This document shows, in pieces, positions 56,834 through 64,000 of a stretch of 64,000 nucleotides of DNA (the stretch's first letter is position 1; the number at the start of each line of letters is the position of its first letter). The position numbers were made by a program, and so were the translations under genes. Under the pieces are notes generated by a model. It had not been told where the DNA came from and ran no database searches. It was given only the letters and a program-made list of their open reading frames with translations. The DNA lies in contig JARWIR010000016.1 in the NCBI GenBank assembly GCA_029959085.1, positions 23,383,499 through 23,447,498 of the forward strand. The letters are read 5' to 3'. Source of the DNA: Nemophila menziesii (Eukaryota; Streptophyta; Magnoliopsida; Boraginales; Hydrophyllaceae).

Positions 56834-58116
56834 ATGGCTCCAACTAAGCGTGCTTCGCAGCGTAATATTACTCGCGAGATATTTGAGGAAAGTAATAATG
56901 TGCAGAATAGTGCAGTTTCCAAACAGATTAACAGAGCAGGTGTACAGAGTGTAAGGAACAATAATGGTGGTAAACTAAACAACAAGGATGGAAAGCAAAA
57001 TGCACCGATTAGAATGGTTAGCCCGGTTAAAATTACCCCAATGTTAAGTGAGCCGGTATATCAGGTTCAGGAGCAAGTGGAGGTGGAACGCAGTCATACG
57101 CCGGAGACTAAATTGCGGAAGTCGATAGCTCGCCGAAATGGACCTCACTTTTCAAGGGTAAGATTAATGATAGATTTAAATTGGATTATCATGAACCTAG
57201 TATAGAAGAGGATATGACTGTTATAAATCCTCCTAAGGAAATTTTTGATGAAGGATCTGAGATGTGGAAGAATTGTCTTGTTGGCCAATTTATTGGTGGT
57301 CCTCCACAATTTTATATGATTTCCAACTTTGTTAGATATCAATGGAAGGATTTTGGAAGGGTTAATATTAAATCTAATGGTGGAATGCTCATTTTTAACT
57401 TTGATAGTGAAGAAAATTGCAGTAGAGCTCTTGAACAGGTATGGCATGTTCGAGGTAGACCTTTATTTCTGAGGGAATGGAGTCCTGAAATGCAGTTTGG
57501 TAAGGTTGATTATAGTAGTGTGCCACTATGGGTGAAGTTAAGGAATATACCAATGAGCTTGTGGACTAGAAATGGTTTGAGTTACATTGCAAGTGGAGTA
57601 GGTAAACCTATTCAAATGGACTCAGTCACTGAGTCTAGATCTAGACTTGGCTATGCGCGTGTTTGTGTGGAAGTTAATTTGACTGGTAAATTAGTAGAAA
57701 AGGTGTATGTTAACACAGGAAAAAAGGAACTACATGAGGTATCCATTGATTATGATTGGAAGCCTGTTCAATGCATTAACTGTAAAAGCTTTGAACATAA
57801 GAATTGCAAGAAGGAAACTAAGGTTTGGGTTAAAAAAGTTGTAGAACCTGAGAATGTGAGTGTTACTGATAATGGTAAGGGTAAAGAAGTGGATGTTGGT
57901 GAAGCTACTAAAGTCTTGAGAAGTGGTGAAAATGAATGGAGTAGAGTTGTGAGAGGTTCAAAGGTGGGTGAAGCTGAATGTAGCTATACTTCTCCTGAAG
58001 CTAATATAAACTCTTTCAATATACTAAACAGCCCTCTTTCTGCACTAGACAATGATGTTATGAGGTTAGTGCAAAGTGCAAAAGGGGGTGGAAAAAATAA
58101 ACCACCTGATCCATGA
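56834..58116 (+). pseudogene. LINE-3 ORF1: DUF4283 / short zinc knuckle (one frameshift)
   Basis: The ATG at 56834 begins MAPTKRASQRNITREIFEES, a basic Asn/Lys-rich N-terminus. Near 57160 the frame shifts by one base (the new frame reads GKINDRFKLDYHEPS) and continues through a DUF4283-type domain (LVGQFIGGPPQFYMISNFVR ... RPLFLREWSPEMQFGK ... VPLWVKLRNIPMSLWTRNGL). The knuckle is CINCKSFEHKNC, spacing CX2CX4HX2C, two residues shorter before the last Cys than in LINE-1 and LINE-2. The stop overlaps the ORF2 start as ATGA. Confidence 0.85.
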
Positions 58117-61100
58117 TCTTAGGATCATGGAATGTAAGGGGTTTAAACATGGACCTGAGAGAGCTGGATGTCTCAAATTTCATGTTTGAAAGGAAAGTGC
58201 GAGTGATGTGTCTGCTAGAAACTAAAGTTCAGGTGCATAATATGGATGGAATAATGAAAGTTCACTTTAAGAAATATAGTGTCATTCACAATTACATTAA
58301 TGACCCTAAAGGCAGAGTGTGGATACTGTGGAATAATGAGGAAGTAGAGGTGAAGCTAATTGAAAGTACAGCTCAGGCCATACTTGTTGAAGTTAAGGAG
58401 CTATCCAGTGCTAAAGTTTTTATCCTATGTGCAGTATATGCTAATAATGATGACAAGATTAGATTGATGCTTTGGAAGGATATTATTAGATGGTGTAACT
58501 TATATAAGAATGAATTCATGTGTTGTGTTGGTGATTATAATGAAATTCTGAGAGTTGAAGAGAGGTTAAATTGTGATGAGCTGGAAGATAGTTCAAAGCA
58601 GTTTATTGATTGTATAGATGAAGCTTAGTTGTTTGAGCATCAAACTATTGGTAATTTTTACACATGGTCAAATAGAAGTGAGGTGCAACTCAGAGCTAGT
58701 AGAATTGATAGAGTTTTAGTAAATTCAAAGTGGCTAGATCATATACAATATAGTGTGCTTAGTTTGGCTCCCTCTACCTCAGACCATTGTGCCCTCTTGA
58801 TCTCAATTGGACCACCACATATTAGAGGACCTTGTTCTTTTAAGTTTTTTAATATTTGGACTAAGCATGAGGGGTTTCTGGATTTAGTTAAAAGAGCTTG
58901 GAATATCAATGTTCAAGGTACTGCTATGTTTGTTTTATATACTAAACAGAGAGCTGTTAAAAAAGCTTTAAAGGCATTTAATATTAAATATTTTAAGAAA
59001 TCTCCTGAGTATATTAGTCAGTTAAAGAAGAAAGTGGAGGAACTGCAAAATATCATCATGAGTCGGAATGGAAATAATATAATTCTTGCTGAAGAAAAGG
59101 TTGCTCTTGCAAATCTTGAGGAAGCAGTTTTGTATGAAAATGGGGTGTTGAAGCAGAAGGCTAGGGATATGTGGTCTATGAATAGTGATTGCAGCTCTGC
59201 CTACTATTATAAGGTGATTAAAGCCAAACAAGCAAGGAGTAAGGTGAACACATTGATTAATGATGATGGGGAGGTCTTGAGTAGTCCTGAGCTGATTAAA
59301 AATGAGTTTTTAAACTTCTATATAAAGCTTATAGGAACAGCTGATCCTGATCAGGAAACTTGTTCAGTTGGTACATTAAAAGAGCTAATGAATAAGGAGC
59401 TTGATGATGAACAAATTGGCTTGCTTAGTAAACCTGTCACTGATGAAGAAATTAAGGAGGCTCTGTTCTCTATTAATGAAGCAAAGTGTCCAGGCCCAGA
59501 TGGATTTACTTCTTGCTTCTATAAAAAAGCTTGGAGCATAGTTGGTATTGATTTTTGTAAGGCAGTTAAAGAGACTATGGAGAGTAATAACATGTTAAAA
59601 GAAGCTAATGCTACAAACATAGCTTTAATACCTAAGGTGCAGACTCCTAATAATGTGAGAGAGTTTAGACCTATATCTTGTGTAAATACTCCATACAAAA
59701 CCCTCTCTAGAATTATAACTAACAGGATTAAAAAGGTGCTCAATTCTCTTATCTCCTTTAATCAATCAGCTTTTGTCTGTGATAGATATATAGGTGATAA
59801 TATTATGGTGGCCCAAGATATTTTGAATGGCTATGGAAAGTCTAATATGTCTAGAAGGTGTACTATAAACTTGGATTTGCAGAAGGCATATGATAGCCTG
59901 AACTGGGGTTTTTTATTCAATGTATTGAAAGCCTTAAAATTTCCTCAGGTTATGGTTAATTGGATCACTATGTGTGTCTCTACTCCTACATATTCTTTGT
60001 GTATCAGTGGTGAAATGGTTGGTTTTTTTGAGGGTAAAAGGGGATTGAGACAAGGAGATCCACTTTCTCCTTATCTCTTTGTCCTTTGTATGCAAGTTTT
60101 TACAGCCTTATTTCAAAGAATTGGTGATAATAAGAACTTTCATTTTCATCCAAAATGTGAAGGTTTAGAGCTTAATCATGTTATCTTTGCAGATGACTTA
60201 TTAATTTTCATGAAGTCTAATGTAGAATCTGCTCAGATGGTGAAAGAAGGGATTGATATTTTTGCTAGACTTACTAGTTTGAGAATTAACACCTCAAAGA
60301 GTGAGATTTATTTTAGCAACACTCCTGATCAAGTTAAAAGAAGTATAATGGATATATTGAATATTAGAGAAGGATTTTTACCAGTTAGGTACTTGGGTGT
60401 ACCTTTAAATTCAGAAAAGATGACAATAGCTGACTCTAATAAGCTGGTGGAAAATATTTGCTCAAGTATATCTGTGTGGAGTAATAGGTTATTGACTTAT
60501 GCAGGTAGATTGGAGCTTATAAAGACTGTGCTGATTAGTAAGATTATTTACTGGTGTAGGGTTTTTCTTTTGCCTAAACATGTTATATATAAAGTTAATC
60601 AAAAGCTCTCAAGTTTTCTTTGGAAGGGCAATCTTGAGGGAGCTAAGGGTGCTAGAGTAGCCTGGGTTGATATTTGTAAAGGCAAAGATTATGGTGGTTT
60701 AAGTTTGCCGAGTATTGAGGCTTTAAACAAGGTGTGCTTATTGAGTGTGTTTTGGAGAATGTACAAAAGGAGTTCAAAATTACTTAGTCAATGGGCCCAC
60801 CTAAACATCTTCAAAAGTGACTGTATATGGAGGTGTCCTATTAGACAAGAATTGGCCTGGACATGGAAGAAGATTTTAAAACTGAGAGATGATGCTTATA
60901 ATTTCATCACTCATAAAGTTCATAATGGGGCTCATACTTTTATTTTTTGGGACAGGTGGCTGAGAGGTGGTAATGTTAATGATTTCTGTAAAAAAAGATA
61001 CTCATTACAGCTCTATTTGGCTTAATAAAACTATTCAGAGCTGTTATGTTAGGGGTAGATGGATTTTACCTCCTCCACTGAGGGGTTTAGCTGAGGTTAT

Positions 61101-61737
61101 GCCTAATCTTACTACAGGTGATGATAAGATTATTTGGAGTGCCAGTATTAAAGGAAAATTTTCTTTTAAAAAAACAATGAGCGAGTTATTTGATCAAGGG
61201 ATGATCTTGGAATGGACTAGAGTGGTTTGGAATTCTATGTGCCTTCCCAAAAATTCATTTTGTGCTTGGTTAGCTTGCTTAAACAGGTTGCCCACAAAAG
61301 CCAGGATGTTAGAGTGGGGTGTTCAAAATGATGCCAAGTGTGGTTTTTGTCATGCTCTAATTGAGGATAGAGATCATTTATTTGTTGGGTGTTCTTGGAC
61401 TAAAAGGGTGTTATATAGGTGTCTTTTGCTATGTGAAATTCAAATGCCGAGTCTTAGCACTTGGGATGAGCTTTTGGAGTTTATATTGCAGAAAGCTAAA
61501 GATAACTTTATGGAGGCAGTTTTCTCAAGATGGTTTACAACTTTTATATACCAAATATGGAGTAACAGAAATGCTACTATACATAAGGGGCATGTTTTGA
61601 ATGAAGAGCAGGTTGTATACAATATTATGTACTGCCTGTATATAAGGAGTAAGAAGGGTAAAAAGTTTAAAGCTAAAGATGAGAGGCTAAAGATTGCAGA
61701 AAACTGGAAAATACAGAGCATTTTTAAGATTGTTTGA
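58113..61737 (+). pseudogene. LINE-3 ORF2: endonuclease, reverse transcriptase, zf-RVT (stop plus frameshift)
   Basis: Endonuclease (SWNVRGLN, LLETK, VGDYNEIL, then after a TAG at 58626 GNFYTWSNR, RIDRVLVN, SDHCALL), reverse transcriptase (AKCPGPDGFTSCFYKKAW, QSAFVCDRYIGDN, LQKAYDSLNW, GLRQGDPLSPYLF, FADD at 60188-60199), a second frame from about 60991 with the zf-RVT motif (CGFCHALIEDRDHLFVGCSW), ending at 61737. There is no RNase H domain, unlike the other two LINEs, so it belongs to a different LINE lineage. The frameshift lies in a run of A's at 60990-60996, where a sequencing indel is also possible. Confidence 0.92.
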
Positions 61738-62073
61738 TATTGCATTATTGTGTAATTTGTTGTTTTCAGTTTTGGAATGTAATAGGTAAAACAGTTATTG
61801 TTTTTGTTTTTCCTAGTAGTTATTTGAGGCTCATTACTGAGTGCTCTTACATGTATTGACAATGTTAAGTGCTATAAAATTTGTTATTGATCAAAAAAAA
61901 TGGTAATCTTTAGTACTTATTATGGAGTTGATCTTCTTTAGTCTTTTCCTATCATTTATATTTTTTAGATTAGTATAGAGTATATTGTCTCATCTTCCAA
62001 TGGGTAGCTACTTCATTGCCTGGTGATATGATTTAATTTACATGAGACTATATCCTTCAATTTTTATATTTTT

Positions 62074-62205
62074 AATTTGGTGGGATTTTTCCCACCAAAT
62101 AACAACATAAAAATTTGGCCGGAAAAATTTGGTGGGAAAAAAAATTGGCCGGAAAAGTTGATCGGAAATTTTTTGGTGGGAAAATTTAGTTTGGTGGGAA
62201 TATTT
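62074..62205. repeat. GGTGGGA / TCCCACC motif cluster in MULE F
   Basis: A hairpin tttggtgggatttttccc(accaaa) at 62076-62099 is followed by repeats of aatttggtgggaaa and aattggccggaaaa to 62205. It lies within about 220 bp of the F right end. 61901-62073 between LINE-3 and this cluster has no gene. Confidence 0.7.
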
Positions 62206-62293
62206 AGTCAATGGTATTATTGTCCAATTATGTTTTTATATTGGACATGACTTTTATGGGCAATATCACTTTTATGGTATTGGTAATTGCCTC

Positions 62294-62477
62294 AAAATAA
62301 AAACTATTTAAAATTAAATATATAAATAAATTATTCTATAATTTAAAATATAAAAATTGAAAAATTGAGAAATAAAGAAAAAATTGAAATTTTAATTATT
62401 AAAAGAATAGAAGAAATAAAAATGAGCAATATTGGTAAACAAAAAAGTTTATAAAAAACTGTCATCTAAATAATAAT
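62294..62477 (+). repeat. H repeat, copy 3, right piece
   Basis: It resumes H after MULE F (actatttaaaattaaatata ... aatattggtaaac) and ends at ctaaataataat, where H copy 1 (inverted, about 42160) continues uninterrupted into ctagttaaac but here MULE C begins. Confidence 0.8.
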
Positions 62478-64000
62478 GGGTCAATTACCCATGGGGTTTT
62501 AAAGATTATTGTAGTGACACATGGAGCTAGTCAATTCCTCTCTTTTTCTTAGAGACCAATAAGATGTTCAATGTCATAACTACCCTTCTAATGCATATAA
62601 GACAAAAAAAAAGATTCTTCTCTCTATTCCACTACCATTACTCTCTCCCCTCCAATATTATTAATCTCTCTCCTCTTTTATAATTTTTTCTCTCTCCTCC
62701 TTCATTAATTATCAAATAATTTCCAGCTCCGACCACAACCACCGATCACCGCCGGCCACCGCTGGAAAAAGTTCTGAGCGTGAAAAAAAGTTATGAGCAT
62801 AGAAAAAAATTCTAAGCCTGGGGTACTGAGCATGAAAAAAGTCAGTGAGCATGGGCTATTGAGCATGAATAAAGTTGTTGAGTATCGAAAAAAATTCTGA
62901 GTGCCGAAAAAAGATGCTGAGTATTCAAACTTTTTTGTTGTGTGGCTTTATTGAGCATGCTCGTTTGCTCAGTAACTTTACTGAGCATGCTCGAATGCTC
63001 AGAAAGTTTATTGAGCATGCTCAGTAATTTTACTGAGTATGCGAAATAATTCAATAAAAAATATTCAACAATCACTAACAATGAATTCCAAGAATATTGA
63101 TATTATAAGAAGATCTAAATCCCTTAAAAAAGTTAAATTTATTACATTGCAATAAAAAAAAATACACAAAATTGCTAAAAGTAAGGAAATGAACATTGTG
63201 TTGAGTTCGAATTGAATTGAAAAAGAAAAACAAACATCTGCCAAAGAATTAAAAGAAAAGTATTTAAACAAAAAATGACAGTTGTCATGTGCTCAACAAC
63301 TTTTTGTTTCTTTCTTATCAAACTTGCTCAACAACTTCACAAAAACAACCTCTCATTAATCCGCTTGTTACTAACAACATCAGAAAGCTGTATATCCACA
63401 TATCTCAGAAATAATACCATCTCCTCTTTCACCCGACCCAAAAAAATACCATATCCTCTTCACTCCAATAGAATGAAGAAGGATCTAAACTATTCACGAA
63501 TCAAATTTTTCATAACTTCTTTTTTTTTAATTAATTAATTACGTCAACACAATTGTTTTATTCCGCATCCATTGATTCGACGACGAGTCTTTTGATGTAA
63601 AGGGAAACACAAGGTGCGACGGCGTAGTCACCGGAATTCATGGCCGGAGTAGCAACAGTTTCTGGATTTTCTACAACAAATAAGTCTGTCAGATCTGGAC
63701 AGTCGCCGGAAAAGAAAGCTTCACACAGAAGCTCGAATCTGGAGCCACGGATCTAGCCATGGCGAACAAAAAACAGTCATCTCTTTTGCGAACGGAGCTC
63801 GAACCACCACCTCGAACGGAGCTCGACCCAACCCTTGCGAACAGAGCTCGATCTATCCCTTGATAACGAAGCTCGAACCACCACCTTGAACCCTTGAGTG
63901 GATGCTAATGGAGCTCGATACAAAAAGCGTGGAAACAAAAAAAAAACTGCGTGAATAGGAAATAAGGTGAGAGGAGAGATAAGATAATAATTAGGGTTTT
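62478..64000. mobile_element. MULE C: third member of the A/B family, cut by the window end
   Basis: The left end GGGTCAATTACCCATGGGG parallels GGGTGAATTA of A and B. It interrupts H copy 3 after the 9-mer aataataat (62469-62477), which should be repeated at the unseen right end. The internal order is the same as in A and B: a block with aactacccttctaatg and aagacaaaaa, then ccgaccacaaccaccgatcacc, then a palindrome array (62770-63046), an AT-rich part, an agatctgg block near 63691 and a GC-rich part with repeated GGAGCTCGA (63795-63915). No intact gene seen. Confidence 0.72.
62770..63046 (+). repeat. GAGCATGCTC palindrome array of MULE C
   Basis: About 14 units of TGAGCATG, including full TGAGCATGCTCA/G palindromes at about 62953, 62983 and 63013, in linkers such as aaaaaagtt and taactttac. 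It occupies the place of the GAGTACTC array in A and B. Confidence 0.85.

Larger units (their letters stand above)
56512..61900 (+). mobile_element. LINE-3: full-length L1-type LINE without RNase H
   Basis: Target duplication aaaaaatggtaatct at 56497-56511 and 61895-61909; the A tail merges with the duplication. Leader 56512-56833, ORF1 56834-58116, ORF2 58113-61737, 3' UTR about 160 bp. It inserted into MULE F. Confidence 0.94.
47726..62293. mobile_element. MULE F: about 2.2-kb element split by three younger insertions
   Basis: The left end GAGAAAATTACCAATTAC matches the inverted right end GAGGCAATTACCAATACC. Flanking H sequence (ttcttgataaaac at left; aaaataaaaactatttaaaa at right) shows it inserted at the ataaaa site, with a degenerate duplication. 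Removing E (47862-49117), the copia element with one 97-bp flank (50142-55888) and LINE-3 (56512-61900) leaves about 2.1-2.2 kb. It carries fragments of an unidentified intron-containing gene (49291-50238 and 55986-56150) and a GGTGGGA motif cluster near the right end. Possibly a Pack-MULE. Confidence 0.6.

Noticed and set aside
62842..63538. Three short frames in MULE C
   Set aside because: One is the translated GAGCATGCTC array; the others are AT-rich chance frames.

Overview
The window looks like AT-rich plant nuclear DNA, most likely eudicot. It holds an F-box gene, a SAUR-like gene with a short intron, three L1-type LINEs, a Ty1/copia element primed by initiator-Met tRNA, hAT relics and many Mutator-like (MULE) non-autonomous elements. 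I cannot name the species. Only two loci look like host genes: the SAUR-like gene (18626-19197, +) and the F-box gene (29590-30732, -). Nearly everything else is mobile DNA or tandem repeat.

Layout. 1-3744 is copy 1 of a near-identical 3.7 kb direct repeat. Copy 2 (23036-26748) runs into a 100-N assembly gap. Both contain the 5' part of a hAT transposase gene. Copy 1 continues into a broken full-length hAT gene (to about 5872), split in its dimerisation domain by a hAT MITE with an 8-bp target duplication. LINE-1 (7818-14641, -) is nearly intact. MULE A (15380-16735), an unclassified block (16.8-18.2 kb), the SAUR-like gene and a decayed LINE follow. After the gap come a tandem array (27.4-28.3 kb), the F-box gene, a foldback MITE, MULE B (32032-33581), a palindromic tandem array (34.3-35.1 kb) and LINE-2 (35916-42092, -), which has a perfect 17-bp target duplication but a broken ORF2.

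42.1-64.0 kb is a nest built in copies of an older repeat called H here. MULE G sits in H copy 2. MULEs D, F and C all sit in H copy 3. F is in turn split by MULE E, a 5.65 kb copia element (-) and LINE-3 (+). For B, D, E and G I found exact 9-bp target duplications, the Mutator-superfamily hallmark. C has only its left end in view.

The most unusual pattern is that nearly every MULE-like element carries its own amplified short motif, usually a palindrome, scattered 8-20 times: GAGTACTC in A and B, GAGCATGCTC in C, GGGGGTACATACCCC in D, AAGTAC..GTACTT in E, GGTGGGA..TCCCACC in F, and a 16-mer tandem in G. The motif differs between elements while its placement is similar, and in D it invades introns and a reading frame. 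Second most unusual: the copia element is bounded by an identical 97-bp direct duplication instead of the usual 4-6 bp. Third: all three LINEs join ORF1 and ORF2 by the same 4-nt ATGA overlap.
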